Shown in pieces: positions 43,900 to 57,537 of a stretch of 64,000 nucleotides of DNA. The notes beneath the pieces are model-generated. The model was not told the origin of the DNA. It saw nothing but the letters and a program-made list of their open reading frames with translations, and searched no databases. This stretch comes from Nageia nagi (Eukaryota > Pinophyta). The stretch lies in contig JBITNC010000001.1 of the NCBI GenBank assembly GCA_050084985.1, positions 71,858,001 through 71,922,000 of the forward strand, read 5' to 3'. The first letter of the stretch is position 1, and each line of letters opens with the position of its first letter. The translations under genes and the position numbers were made by a program.

Positions 43900-46800
43900 G
43901 AAATAGCACCAATGAGCTAAAAGGATCTTAAACATAAGTTGATAATAAAAATTGACATGTCTAACAATGTATAAGGCAACTCAGGCCTATCCAACTACCT
44001 AAAGGGAATGGTTCTCTTGAGTCAACTTTACAACCTACTATGGCCTCATACCCACCACTTATGGTTGGTGCTCAATATATTGCTCAAACCTCTGGTCCCA
44101 AGACCATCACTAACCATCCTTGTTTAGAGGCCAAATATAAAGATGCCATAATGAGGTCTAATAGATACATAAGCCTCCTTGTAGGCGAACCAAAAAGGAT
44201 GGCAAGAGAAATATTTATTCAACATATTTTTCAATGTAAACCATGTCAAATTCCTTGTTAATCCCTATTCCTCTTGGGGGATTTAGGTGATACTAAGGAT
44301 ATTGAAATGGAAAATGGTGACCTAAACAAGTTCGATGGTGATATGCACCTTGATGGTACTCAATGATTTTCATATCTTGTAATGTCAAAGGAATGATGGA
44401 TCCAATATGTAAACATTTGGTCCATAGGGAGCTAAAAAATATTTCTAGTCAGAATGAAAAAAATTAATTTTTTGTGTCTCTAAGAAGTTAAGATCTTTTA
44501 TTTTAACTTGGGAAATATGCATGCTCTTTTTTATGTATGAGTAGCTTATTTTATGCTACTAATAGTTCCCATGGCATAGGTGGTGCTTTCACTATTGTAC
44601 CATCAAAATGGAAGACACTGTTAGTTTCATGGGAAGTGGATCCCTCAAATTAGGTGGTGTGGACCATTTTTTGATATTGATGGACATCCATTTAGAATCG
44701 ATAATATTTATGTTTCCAATCATGACCTCAATAGACCACTCTTTAGCATTGGCTAAGTTTGTCACTTTCTCAAGCCATTTGAGTTTGTGGCAATGACATT
44801 AGTATAATAGAAAAGCCATAAAAAAGTAGGACACATTCACATGTTTTGGTGTGCAGGCAAAAGAGATGCATGATGTTTTCTAAAAAATATGCATGATGTG
44901 GTGGAACCTCTCACTTGCAATATTATCAACGATTATCTCTATTTTCTCTACTATACTTGGTCTAATTTTTTAGTAAGAGAGCATTGAGTCCTTAAAATAT
45001 TGGATCAAGCTATAATTTTATAACAACTTGACTTCACATTTCATAGTGTTACTAGATTGATACCTCTTATAGTTGGTTCTCTTGGTATTCCATTCTTAGT
45101 TTTTCTTTAATCTCTCTTTCTTACAACATCCAACTATAGTTTCCCATATCTGCAAGGTTTGGAATCCTTTTCCTTGCCCTTTCGTATCAAAATGTTTGAT
45201 AGAATGGTGGAATAATACTATATTTAGAACCACTTTAGTTCTTAAGAGGTTAGGAGTCAGGCTTGTTAAAATACGCAAGCACTCCAACCATGCTTTTCGA
45301 GATGAAATTGCTATGGCCCTAGTTCGATTGCAAGTCAATCCTTTGAGTATCCCCCTTCAACAATATGTTGCTTCTATAAGACATAAGCTTCATAAAATTA
45401 AAGTATATGAGGCTAAAGGGTCCCAAATATGTGTTCAACTCAATTGGCTCAAAATTGACAATAAAGTTTCCAAATAATTTTTCCAGCAGCTTTGGCCTCA
45501 AAATCTGTTGCTAAATTCAAAGCCATTAAGGATGGAAACATTAGGCTTACTGACTTGTTTGCCATTGCCTAAGTCTTCTTCAAGCACTATTAAGAAATTT
45601 TTTGCCCCATAAGAAATCACTAGAGATAGGAAATAGGTAATTTTTGAATGTTGTAGAGTGGTTCTAAGTAAACTCTCCCCCTCTCAGAAGTTGGACTGTG
45701 ATAGTCCCTTCTCTCTTCTAGACTTGAAAGTTTCTCCCACTTGTATATCTAATGAAAAAGCTTGAGGTATAGATAAATTTCCATGTGAATTTTACAAATC
45801 CCTTTGGCATGTGGTTAGCCTATGTTTATCATAAATCCTTTGCAAAGAGCTTCTTGGGAGAAATTATCAATAAAGGCAACATCAAGTTCATTCCTAAATT
45901 ACAAGACCTAGAGCTTATCACCAATTAACATCCAATTAATTTTTTTAAAGTTAGCTATAATATAATAGCTAAATATTTGATGCTAAAGATACAACCAATC
46001 CTTCCCTAAATCGCTCTTCTAGAACAAACAAGGTTCATTCAAACTAGATACATTCTTGATAATGTCATAGATATATTGGAAGGGATGGAGTGGGCTGCCA
46101 TGTCTCAACAAGACACCCTCTTCATCAAGATTGATTTTGAAAAGGCTTATGATAAAATTGAGTGGAATTTTATTCTAGTTATGCTTAAAGCACTAGGTTT
46201 TGGTCCTATTTTCTTGCATCAATGCAAATGCTTTTCAATCATGCCTCAGTAGTTTTTACTTTATATGGTCAATAAACTAACTCCATTAAGATTTTTAAAT
46301 CAATCAGAAAGGAATGCCTATGAGCCCCTCCCTTTATGTGCTAGCAATAGAATCCTTTGGCTACCTACTTGCAAATAAAACCTCTCAAGGTCTACTTCAT
46401 GGTATTGCATTTCCTGGGAATTAGGGTTAACTTATTAATGAGCACTTTGTAGATAATTCATTTCTTACCTTAAAGGAAGATCAAACCTCAATGCCTTAGT
46501 CATTTAATTATCTTAACACTTTCTGTAAAGCATTATGATCTAGCATTTAATGAAAGAAGACTTCTTGCTACAAGAAAACCATTTTAGACACCCCTACATG
46601 GATTTCTTCTTTCCAGTGGAATTAGATTGCCCAAGGGTTTTATTTAAGTTTCTTGGCATCCCCTTTTCTTTTCAAAGCACTCCAACCCAACTTTGGGATT
46701 TCATTTTACAGAGAGCAAAAAAAACTCTCCTACTAGATCACTAAAAATATCTCCCTAGCTTACAAATTTTAAATTTGCTCAAAATTTCTAGCATCTACTC

Positions 46801-48961
46801 ATGCTTATTATTCCTCATGATGGGCCCCTCCTCAAGCATATTACAAGAACCTTGAAAAAATCCTTAGAGACTTTCTTTGGGATAACATTAAATTAAAAAA
46901 TGGCTTTCATCGAGTTCCTTGAGAATTTTGTTGCCTCCCAAAAGTTCAGGAGGGATGGGTCTTTTTGATTGCCAACATCAAGGTTTAGTATTGAGTGCTA
47001 AATGGATTATGAAAGCCTTGAAAGACTCAAAGTCCTAGAAAGTGCTTATTTGACATTATATCTCCCAAGGCCTTCCCCTTAGTAAGAAAGCATGGAAGCG
47101 ACTTGATATGCCTTCTATTATCTTAGTCCCAGTTTAGGTAAAAATTGTTGGTTCCTTCATTTACAAAAACCTTTGGGAAGATTGGAAGGCTATCAAACCA
47201 TGACTCCAATGGAAAAGTGGTAGTTGTCACAAAGGTGTTTCTTTAGCTTCCTTAAATGTCTAGTGGTCTCCAACTATCAAACACCAAGGTTCATTGCTAG
47301 TTTAGACGTAATGGATTTGGTAATTTTTTTTAAAGCCATTTCCTCTATAACATATTTCTTTAATTATTCTTCCAAGGATTGGTTCTCATAACAAGATTTC
47401 AATCATACCCATGGTCTTCACCATGATGATAAAGCTACATTTGATCTTGTGAGCAATTGTACTCCCTTCTCTCTATGGATGAAGCTTGTTCATTTGGCAT
47501 AATGCCCTTGGTGGATGGAGTGGAAGTGGTTCATACACATTCTCCTATTCAACTGCAAAGCAAAGCATGGCTATAGTTGGTTTCCTCCCAACCTGCTTAT
47601 GTTGACTAAGTTGAATAAGTGTTGGAAGATTTTCTCCTTCAACTATATTTGATGCTCAAGATCCAATTTGTTATGGATAAAACCCAAGCAAGTGTACTTC
47701 ACCTAGAGTCTGATTTTCCATGGTCTCCCTATGGGACATAGACTTACTCATCTTGGGATGGGGAACCCCTCTTGCCCATTCTATAAAGCAAAGGAATCAA
47801 TCACGCATTTATTTTGGTCTTATGATAAAGCTCACAAAGCTTGGGAATGAACAGAATCCTTTTTTCATCCTTTTTAACAATATCCATTGAATTGGCACCA
47901 TAATTTACTAGGAGATCTTACAAAATTCTTCGAACTTCTAGTTGAATTTAATTAACATGTTCACAATTAGAATTATATTTCATTTATGAAAAGAAAGAAA
48001 TGTAGTCTTGTCTGCAACAAAACCTTCCCTCTGCTTACTTGCTTTTAGCTGAAAAACTTTTTATATTTCATGATATTTGGTTCTATACAAAGGACTAGGT
48101 GAATAAAGTGGTTCTTAAAGTCAATCATTTGATGGAGCTTATTACTCATTAGGGAAACACTCCATGTTCTATGAGTAGATTCCCCCTTGACCTTGAGCCA
48201 CGAGAGCGCTCACACTTTAGAACTCATCGTCGCCCTTCGCCTTGGGAACAGGACCAGAGCTCATCTCGACCTTTTTGACATCAATCACACCATGCATGGA
48301 CACCTTATTCCCTCGTTATTGCAACATGGACATCAACAACAGTTTCTTTTGATTCCCCTCACCGTCCTTCCGGTTGTGGGGATCACCCAAGCTCCTCTAA
48401 TTATGATGATTAGGAGACTTATGCTGATCGTAATGGCAATAGTTGGTAGGGTATTGGCAGCGGATAGAATGAATCAACAATAATAGTTAATGAGGCGATT
48501 GGTGGATGAGTTCAATCCCCAAGGAAAATTCTTTGGAATAAGTGTCATTTAAAGAGGGATTGAGATGGAATGATTTCTGTGACATGTTGGATCAAATTCA
48601 TTGACCATGCATCCCTCTAAATGTTTGGTGCTATAATGAGACTACAATAGCCCATCCTTACGATAGTAATGAGGAAAGGATTGATCCTCCCACTAACAAC
48701 CATCTCCAACAACGACTACTAATGAAGACTTAATTGTCCCTCTTGCTAGCACTCCACCAACTTCTTAAACAATCAATGCATTTTATGCTTTCATATTAAT
48801 AGATAGTTAATTAATACCCTCCCACTATAATTAAAATGATATATTTTATAAACTATTGATCATTACTATTTTTATTAATTAACACTCAAGGTGTGACTTA
48901 TCCACCTTATTTTTTATATGGTGTAATTTTTTATATCTGATATTTTATCATTAAAAAAAAA
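43900..48961 (+). mobile_element. Degenerate L1-type LINE
   Basis: In order: an endonuclease beginning ISCNVKGMMDP near 44370 with a DGHPFRIDNIYVSNHDLN-like block, then an ORF2 linker (EWWNNTIFRTTLVLKRLGVR, 45196 on). The L1 reverse transcriptase follows, with IDFEKAYDKIEWNFILVMLK near 46130. Its catalytic box reads FVDN instead of F/YADD near 46450. A GGMGLFDCQHQGLVLSAKWI block lies near 46950. A zf-RVT finger follows near 47690-47830 (KQVYFTW, then CPFYKAKESITHLFW). The 3' end is typical of plant L1: ttttatcatt followed by an A run at about 48953-48961. Stops and frameshifts are frequent. The 5' end is uncertain and a GC-richer tail near 48180-48480 is unexplained. Confidence 0.8.
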
Positions 48962-48999
48962 TCTAACCTGGAAGACACTCCACCATTATTTGTGCAAAG

Positions 49000-49265
49000 G
49001 CGACTCTTTCAACCCACTTACTCGCGACTCCTTCAACCCCACTCTCTTCCTCCATATTGGAATTGTTGGAGGTATGTGCGTTACGTTAAAGCAGACACTT
49101 CTACAAATTGTACATTGAATGGAAAATACGCACCTCAGTTGGATAAGAAGAAATATCTACCTTCCATTTCAGTCCAAGAGCTTACCTGTTGAACAACGAC
49201 GAAGTCCAATTTGAGGTCACAAAAGAAATGATGAGAATACATAATGTGAAGGTTCACCGCGTATT
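49000..49265 (+). repeat. Direct repeat, left copy
   Basis: Shares an ordered series of blocks with 50765-51085: aaggcgactc, gttacgttaaagcagac, attgaatgga, ataagaagaaat, gttgaacaacgacgaagtcc, aatttgagg, gagaatacataatgt and cgcgta/cacgta. Overall identity is moderate by eye, with small indels. It matches no LTR or LINE elsewhere in the window. Confidence 0.7.
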
Positions 49266-50764
49266 TTCTTAATTTATTTGATCGCCGCGTAACAAACTTT
49301 TCTTCAACTCTTCTTCCAAAAAATAGGGTTTGTGTGTTTAGGGAAGTAGTCCGGAAGAAAGAAACAGTATTTGAGATTTGGATTCAAATATTTATAATGA
49401 AAATTACTTATTTTATTAGTTTCGCTGTCTATATAAATAAAATAGTTTTTATTTTATGTTTGATTTTTTTTTCAATTCGAAAATAAGTATTTTTAAGAAA
49501 ATTGTGACGTTGTAGAATAATTTAATTATTTGAAATGTTTTAGAATATTTAGTTTGAATGCATTTTTTATGATATTAGAAGACAACTTTTTTTATATTCA
49601 AATTAATCATGCTACGCCGATTAGAACCTAAAATCTGCCATAATTTATTTATACATTTAACCATACATGTTCCATTGAAGAGGAAATACATTATTTAAAT
49701 TATTAGTTAATTAATTTTTTTAATCGTAAATATATAAATAAGAATTAAATATTTAAATTGTACTAATTTAAGAATATATAGAAAGGGTATATTCATTCAT
49801 TTTATTTATATTAGATTTACATGAGAAAATTTATATATTATCATTCGTATATATAATTAATATTGTATTATATTTCCATATGAGAGTTGTAAAGGTTTGA
49901 AGCATCATTAAGATTACATATTATCTTTTAGTTAATAATAATATTTCATATTTCTCTATCTTTAATCTAGGTTTTTCTCTATACTTAACTTGGAAAAGAA
50001 AATTTATATAAATGGAAAATGACTATTTTAAATAAAATAATAATTGTATATTATTTCAAGATAAAAAATAGAATGTTCACCATTATTTTTAATGTGATAA
50101 AATATTATTATAATATTTGAATATATTTATTAATTACAATAATAATTTATCTATTATTAAGTTTAAGGCGTTCTTTATATGAGAAAAGCAGGTTTACTTG
50201 GACAATTCATATTTTACATTTATTACATAACATGTAAAACGATGGAAAAATTGTACACATTGAATTTAACAGAATTTTTCCTTCTTAACCTTCTACATAT
50301 CTTCGACATACCCATTGCACACTTGTATACAATTACCAGTGAATTTAATCATCCAAGACCGTGTGCATATGTGAAGGTGTTTAATTATTTGTTTGAACAG
50401 CCAACGAAAACTTCAAGTAGCCAATGTTCTCAAAAAAGATTTGTGTGTTAGTTGACTTCGAAAAATCAGAAGTGCCACACTTTGAGAGGGAAAGCCATCC
50501 ACCGGATATTATCCTCAAAATGGGGTTTTGATAATAAGACGTGATTGCAAGATTATAAGTTTCTTTTGAATGTTGAATGCTACCAATGGCTTATTCACAA
50601 ATTTTCATTTCTCAAAATGCTAATATTACTTTATTTAAATTGGAGAACCATCCAAAGCTACAATTTGAAGTAGCACAAATAAAAACAAGAGAAGAGAATA
50701 TTAATTACGGAATCATCAACGTGTACAACTATATTTAGTGAAAAAATTTGACTCCCTTTAATGA
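49266..50764. other. Unassigned DNA between the direct repeats
   Basis: AT-rich. The 90-codon frame at 50179-50451 (+) is the longest. Its product has two hydrophobic stretches but no recognised similarity, and it could be chance. Confidence 0.4.
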
Positions 50765-51085
50765 AGGCGACTCCTACCCCTCTTGTATTATGAGTCTCAA
50801 CTTTGACGTGGTACGTACCTACCTAAGTTAATAATAATAAAAAAAAAACCTTGACAACTGAAGGTAGAAGAGTTAGGTCAAAGTAGACGATCTCCTAAAT
50901 TGGGACACCATCCATACATGTTGGATATTGAATGGAGGATGTGGACTCCAAGTACATAAGAAGAAATCTGCACCGTCCGTCACGGCCCAAGTCTTAGGTG
51001 TTGAATAACGACGAAGTCCAATTTGAGGCGCCAAATAAATGATTAGAATACATAATGTCAATTTATGAAGTTTCGCCACGTATGA
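50765..51085 (+). repeat. Direct repeat, right copy
   Basis: Same orientation as 49000-49265. The most conserved part is gaataacgacgaagtccaat, then ttgaggcg. About 55 bp longer because of internal insertions. Confidence 0.7.
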
Positions 51086-51439
51086 ATTCTAAAAGTGGGA
51101 TATTGAAAGTAAAGTGGATATTTAATTTTTAAATTAAAAACATTTACCAATAAAAAAATATTTGAATAGTTTGAAATGTTGAAATATTTTAGATTATTTT
51201 TTGGTGTACCATTTATTTAAATTAATTTTTATAATTTTTTTATAGATGAAATAAAAACAAGGTTCTTGAAGGTTTAATATTTTTTACATCATCAAAAGAT
51301 ATTTAGTTATTTATATCAAAATCAAAATAGAAACATCCTAAAAAAATGTTTCTACGAATTCTTTCCTCATAAGTACTTAAAGCAAACTACATAATTTACA
51401 TTTGTTTAAAACAAAATTTATTAGGGCTTACAATAAAGC
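51086..51439. other. Unassigned AT-rich spacer
   Basis: Nothing recognised between the right direct repeat and the L1 ORF1 remnant. Confidence 0.5.
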
Positions 51440-53032
51440 CATCTTTAAGCCAGAGACAAAAGTTGAATTGAATAAACACAAGAATCTACTATCCTCTCGA
51501 ATCTCTGGTTCTTGGTTCCTTCTAACCACTTTCGCAAACATATTCCTACAAAATACATTGTGGGTTTGGTCATATTTCTGAATGATTTGGCCTCCTCCTT
51601 TAAGATACCTTTCTCCAATGAGTTGTTCAACTGTGAAATAATACTTCTAGGGTGGAGCTAAAGGCCCCCCCTCCTCTCTTCTCTCTCTCTCTAGCTCTTT
51701 GAGTGAGTTTAATTTGCATTGATCCATCAATACTTTTCTCATCTGCATTGAAGGATTGATACCCATGAGCTTCTCTAGCTTTGTAACATGTTCAACTACC
51801 TCCTCATCGCTCACCATGTACATCACATCCACATTGATCTTGGCTCCTCCTAGACTATCTTTTGGGGTCATTTGCTTCTCTAGAATTTGTAAGACCTCTT
51901 TCCTTGTAGATCGAGTTTCCTCCTTCAAGGCATAATCTTCTTTCTATATTTTCAGGCTCTTACTTGGGGATTTCAATAGCCCTTCCTTCATTTGTTTTTG
52001 AGGCTCATCCCATTGCATATCTAGGATTGATTCCTTATTCTAAATATTCAACTCAATAGTTGTAGATGTGGTACCTTCTTTGAGCACCAATTTATATTTA
52101 AAATATCCTCTTTATATTTAGGCAATTGAATCACCACTCACTTGTCCATTTTCTATTGCTTCATTATACCTACCTCTCTAGGCATTTTGTTCGAAAAGGA
52201 TCACCCAAATTTCTTGTGTACTCGGATGAGTAGGGTCCATAACCAAAAGAGTCTTTTTGGGATCTCTTTTTCCTTTGAAACTTCTTTTCTTCCGTCCTTA
52301 AGTAATGAGTATCTTCTTTGGCGTATGTGTCGAAGATCTCCTTGCATCCTCTTCTAAAGATATGAACAAATCATGGTTCATAGGAATCATGTCCTTTTGA
52401 TGACCTATATCTTGATTAGTTATCCTATATTGGATTTTCCATTATATATTTCTTGTTGAGTGACTGGTTGAACCACAACTCTTACAAGCACTTGGTCTAG
52501 ATTCATATTCAATCTCTTCCATCCAAATCCCCATATTCGAGTCAAGGGTAATGATATTTGATAACATCCCTTTCAAATCCATTTGGACACTTATTCTCAC
52601 ATTAACCATATAGGATTTGGATTTGATAGTAGGATCCAAAGAAATGGGAATACCCCCAACCCTAGCTATGACAAACAACACAACCTCATGCCAGTAGTGT
52701 ATCAGTAGACCAAGGAGCTTGATCCACATTGGAGCATATTGAAATGTTAGGTATTAGGATTGAAATCCAATCCCACTTCCTTAGAAAAAAATCACACTTA
52801 CTAAAAAACTAGGGTCCACTGAGAGTTTCTACTACATGTCCTCCACAAAGTCCAACTTTATCAAGTAAAATCCTTTTAGAAGGGAAATTATATCTAAGGC
52901 ACCTAGTAGCCTCCACTTTCTCACTGCCTAGCTTCTCAAAGTTGCCATATCATACTTGGGTACATAATATTTTCCCTACCAAATCATATTCCCCTTGAGC
53001 TTGAACATAAGTAATGATAGTAGAGGGAATAA
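51440..53032 (-). pseudogene. L1 LINE ORF1 (gag-like) remnant
   Basis: The minus strand at 52442-52729 reads MWIKLLGLLIHYWHEVVLF, then W-EEIEYESRPSACKSCGSTSH. This is the end of a DUF4283 domain and the zf-CCHC_4 finger of plant L1 ORF1 proteins. The upstream part (52780-52990) gives GFYLIKLDFVEDM, matching the FF-VKF-DRDR block. Frames at 51647-51928 and 51445-51630 probably represent the variable C-terminal part. Several stops are present, and no ORF2 follows at lower coordinates, so the copy is truncated. The 5' part is separated by the gypsy insertion at 53033 and would lie right of the window. Confidence 0.75.
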
Positions 53033-53197
53033 TGTAATATCCCTTTTTGGGAATTTAGGGATTCCAATAATTAATAACAAGAAAAATTCAAGAACATACC
53101 AAATATGGAATCAAAGAATCAATATGGTATTAATATTATGCAAATGATGTAGTATAATGCTCAACAAGCATCTAAAAGGGCCTTTAGGGTTGGATGA
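53033..53197 (-). repeat. Outer gypsy 3' LTR, left piece
   Basis: Starts tgtaatatccctttttgg. It is cut by the inner element at 53198 and continues at 60258. Total LTR length is about 880 bp once one TSD copy is removed. Confidence 0.7.
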
Positions 53198-54658
53198 TGT
53201 AATAGCCATTCTAAGGCTCACTCCTCAAATGTTCCCAAGAAGAGGAATGTTTGGATTCTAGCTTCGAAATTGCTCCAAATAAGCTCAACCAAGTACAAAA
53301 TATCTTATGACTTCTAGGAATGAAAAATATGAAATAGAACTTATAGGAAATACCTTCAAATCCAACATCTAGATATGATGAGCAAATATGATAATAACAC
53401 AAGCAAATACCTCTAGTATTCCAATGAATCAATCAGGGAGAAAAATAGTAACCTCAATAATGCAAAACTACTCCCAAAACTAATGTTTTAGTTAAGAAGC
53501 TAAAATAAGATTAGGCAATGCAAATATCACTTCAGATCCAACATTGCAACCAATAAGAGAAAATAGCAATTCAATAATGTAATTATGCTTACAAATCCAA
53601 CATCCAAGCACAAAGAGACAAGTAGCAAGATATTGATGGTAAAATGTAATTATATTTGATATAACAAGATTATTACAATTATAATATTTTTGTCAACCTA
53701 AGGAGATTTTACCAAGACTACCTCTAATAGGTTTATTTCGGATGGCTCCAGGGCCTCACCAATCCCAGAAGTAGTAAGGCATATAATAGGTCTCCTCTGT
53801 AACAACTATGTAGAACCAACAATGTTCCTCTCCAGATGGCTAGAGTAAGTTCAAGGGTAGCCTCCTCTACCCTCGATACATCAAATGCAGGTTTCCCTAC
53901 AAGTGGTAAAGATAGAGTCTCTACTCAATTCAAATAAAAGGGTTTTATAACAATATTCAACATATCTCATAATGATTAAGTGTCCTCCTTTTATTGGTGA
54001 GGATGATTACCTTGTAATCATTCATTGAGATGATCTAATGGTGAAGAGATGTGATCCATGTGCTCATGCTTGCAATGTCCAAGATAGGGAGCCTTAGGAT
54101 GAATGAAATCACATCTAAGGACCAGGAATACCAATGTCCAAGTATCAAGGAGGGTCAATGTGGGATCTTGGGATGCTCACATGCCCAACATCCATGCTAG
54201 GGAGTCATCCACTTGCTTGAGATTACCAATACCTAGTTTGAATTACCATGTCTAACCTTGGAGCTCTAAATGATCTCATAGTCAGTGTAATCACCTAGGG
54301 GGATACTCCACCTTGAAGGGGGGAGCACTAATGACTAGAGATACATTAAATGCCAATATTACAATCATCAAGGCTATAATATACAATGTCTCTTTTAAGG
54401 AGACTAGTATTGCATTTACAAACATATTATTCTTAGTATTACAAATACATCATTATTGGCATTTAGTAATAAACTAAATACAAAATAAATAAATAAAAGG
54501 ATCATTTATTCCATAACTAAAGCTTTGCTAAGTCTCTAAGTGGAATTTACATTATTTTGGTCAATTTCTACCAAATTATACAAAATCACACCTAAACTAA
54601 TGTTCCCATTTATTAGAGGTGAAATCGAAAAAAACAACTAAAAAATAGGGACATTACA
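53198..54658 (-). repeat. Inner gypsy 3' LTR
   Basis: 1,461 bp. Aligns with 58745-60257 along its whole length, sharing for example ctcactcctcaaatgt and ccttcaaatccaacatctag. rc PPT-like ggggaggg follows within 20 bp. Confidence 0.85.
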
Positions 54659-54669
54659 AGTTCACCCTC

Positions 54670-55730
54670 CCCAAATTGCTTATCCCCAAGCGATTCAAAT
54701 GTTCTCTCGATTTAATTAAAAGAGTATTCTTGTTTTCATAGGTGGTATATTTAGGGGGTAACCCTTTCCATTTAGTCATGTATTTGGTGATGTCACACCT
54801 CCTTAGTTTCTTGACATAGGTGTCCAAGATTTACTCCAGTTCTAATATTAATTTTCCCTCATCGTCTAGTAGGGGAGATTTTGAGGAAGGGATCATATGC
54901 TGTATTAATGCCTTTTTGAGGTAGGATACATTGAAAACATTATGGATCCTACTTTGGGGTGGTAGTTCTAATTCATAGGCTACCTCTCTTGCATGATGTT
55001 GTACTTTATAAGGTCCAAATAAATGTGGTTTAAGCTTTTCATATCCACTCTTGTTAAGGGATGATTATCTGTAATGTTGAAGATGTAGATACACCATGTC
55101 CCCTTCCTCAAAGCTTCTTTCAATGAGATATTGATCTACATACCTTTTTTGTTGATTATGTGCCTTTTGGATATTATCTTTTAAATCCCTTAGTATGTAT
55201 TGATGTTCTTGAATAAAGTCATGGGCCTTAGGGATCTTACTTTCTTCAATAGAAACATCCATAAAGTGAGCTTCATATCCATATAGTGCTTTAAATAAGG
55301 ATATCTTAATCGACATGTAGTAGGTAGAGTTATAATAGTATTCACCTAGATGAATCCATTTGACCTAAGCTTGCTGTTGATTTGAGACATAATCCCTTAG
55401 GTAACCCTATATCTATTTATTAGAGATTTCTATTTTTTCATTGGTTTGAGGGTGGTAGCTAGTGTTGGAAGTCAACTTAGTGTTTGATAATATGAACACC
55501 TCTTGCCAAAATGTGCTCATAAATTTATTTTCATGATCACTAACAATGCTCTTAGGTAATCCGTGGAGTTGAAGAACTTCCTTGAAGAAGATTTTGATAA
55601 TTTGGGTAGCTGTGAATGTGAAAGGTAATGCTACAAAGTGACCATATTTGGTTAATATATCTATTATTAGATAGATGCAATTCTTTCCATTAACAAATGG
55701 TAGTCCTATGATGAAATCCATTGAAATGGT
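54670..55730 (-). pseudogene. Inner gypsy integrase and chromodomain
   Basis: The integrase core at 55413-55721 reads MDFIIGLPFVNGKNCIYLII, then DILTKYGHF, LHGLPKSIVSDHENKFMSTF, and SYHPQTNEKIE. The three acidic residues of the DDE triad appear present. The C-terminal half (55065-55316) continues with ALYGYEAHF and the GDMVYLHLQHYR block. Near 54700-54860 a chromodomain reads ILDTYVKKLRRCD, then YMTKWKGLPPKYTTYE, which marks a chromovirus-type element that may target marked chromatin. Stops and frame changes separate the pieces. Confidence 0.82.
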
Positions 55731-56262
55731 TTCCCACTTTTGATTTGGTATTGGTAATGGTTAATATATCTATTATCAGATTAGGCATTGCCTAATGTAT
55801 TTCCAAACATATTCCTTAAATGCCTTTCAAGCAAATCTTTCCCTAATAAGGATGCCCCATGATGGGTGCATTATGCATATCTAATAACACTTTGTCTTTG
55901 ATCATGGAGCTCAAGGCCATAAATATACTTATTTTATAGAGAATTAATTCCTCATGAATTGTAGATGCTTCATTATGTATATTCTCATCCAAACTCTTCT
56001 AGGTTAAGTCATCCTTAGCATAATCTGCTATGATGTCCTTTCTATGATAATGGTTAAGGACAAATAAGGCAAGAAATAATAGTGACCTTGAGAGGGAATT
56101 AACTATGATGTTATTCTTCTCCTTAACATACTCAATATTGAAGTCATATACTTGGAGTTTGGTAACCCACCTTTGTTACCACTTGCTCAAATCTTCTTAA
56201 CCCAAGAAATGCCTTAGGCTATTGTGGTCAATTTTGACTATGAAAGGTCCACAGACTAAATA

Positions 56263-57400
56263 TTACCAACACTTTGATAGGGCATGCATAATTGCCAACA
56301 TTTCCTTATCATATATTCTAAGGGATCTTTCTACCTTATTGAGTTTCCTTATTTCAAAATAAACTAGTTGTTTATTTTGTCTAAGGACAGATCCTATCCC
56401 AATCCTAGATGCATTGCACTCAACTAGAAAAGGTTGGGTAAAGTTAAGGATTAGCAAAAGGGGAGAAGAAGTTATCACCTATTTTAATCCCTCAAAATCC
56501 TTTTGGGCTTCTAGGCTCTGTATGAAATCTCCTTTCAGTGAGTTCCATTAGAGGGGTAGAGAGATGTGAGTATCCTTTGATAAATCTTCTGTAATAGTTG
56601 CATAATCCTAAGAAGATCCTCAGTTTTGTGAGAATGATTGGTGATGGCCACTATTGGATTGCTGTAATTTTTTATGGTCCACCTTCATACCTTATTCATT
56701 GATGTAATAATCCAAATATAGAATTTCAGTCATTCTAAAGTCACATTTAGACTCCTTTGTATATAATTGTTATCTTTTAGGATCCCCAAAATGATGTCTA
56801 GATGCTAAAAGTGTTCTTTGAAGGTTTAGCTATATATGAGAATATCATCAAGGAATACTAGTACTAAATTTCATAGTTATTCATAAAATATATAGTTCAT
56901 AGTAGCTTGGAAAGTAGTTGGTGCATTAGTTAATCCAAAAGGTATGACCAAGAACTCATAATGGTCATAGTGATAACAGAAAGCTATTTTGGTTATGTCT
57001 TCTTCTTTTCCCCTAATTGATGGTATCTTGATCTTAAATCAATTTTTGAAAAATATTTGGCACCATGTAGCTCATCAATTAATTCATCCAATCAAGGCAT
57101 TGGGTACTTATTTTTGATTACTATTTTTTTAAGAGCCCTATAATTGATGCACATTCTTATTGTTATGTTCTTTTTGACTAACACCATTGACGATGCAAAA
57201 GGACTTGTACTAGGTCTTATGTGATCCATTCCTAGTAGCTCTTTAATTATCTTTGTATTTCATCTTTGTATACCCATGGGTGATGGTAGGGGGTGATGAT
57301 AACTAGTTTGGATCTAGGATATAGTTCAATGTTATGTTGAAAACCTCAATCATGGGGTATTCAAACTAGTATTTCTGTGAATATCTTACTATGCTTGTTA
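56263..57400 (-). pseudogene. Inner gypsy reverse transcriptase and RNase H
   Basis: RNase H at 56263-56478 reads FTQPFLVECNASRIGIGSVL and YDKEMLAIMHALSKCW; the usual CDAS Asp is Asn here (ECNAS). RT lies upstream with the catalytic box VFLDDILIY near 56838-56865, intact. Several stops and frameshifts. Confidence 0.8.
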
Positions 57401-57537
57401 AGGATTCGTTGTATCTTAGAGTGGTAGATGTCCTTTCTTTGATATGCTATGTTGGATACTCCCTTGTTGATTCAAGTTCTAACTCCCCATATTATATCAT
57501 CTTTCTTGATGATTTTTTCCATCCTTTTTGGCATGAC

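Noticed and set aside
50179-50451. 90-codon frame between the direct repeats, possible small membrane protein
   Set aside because: No similarity recognised and no supporting signals. Kept only as a remark in the region entry.
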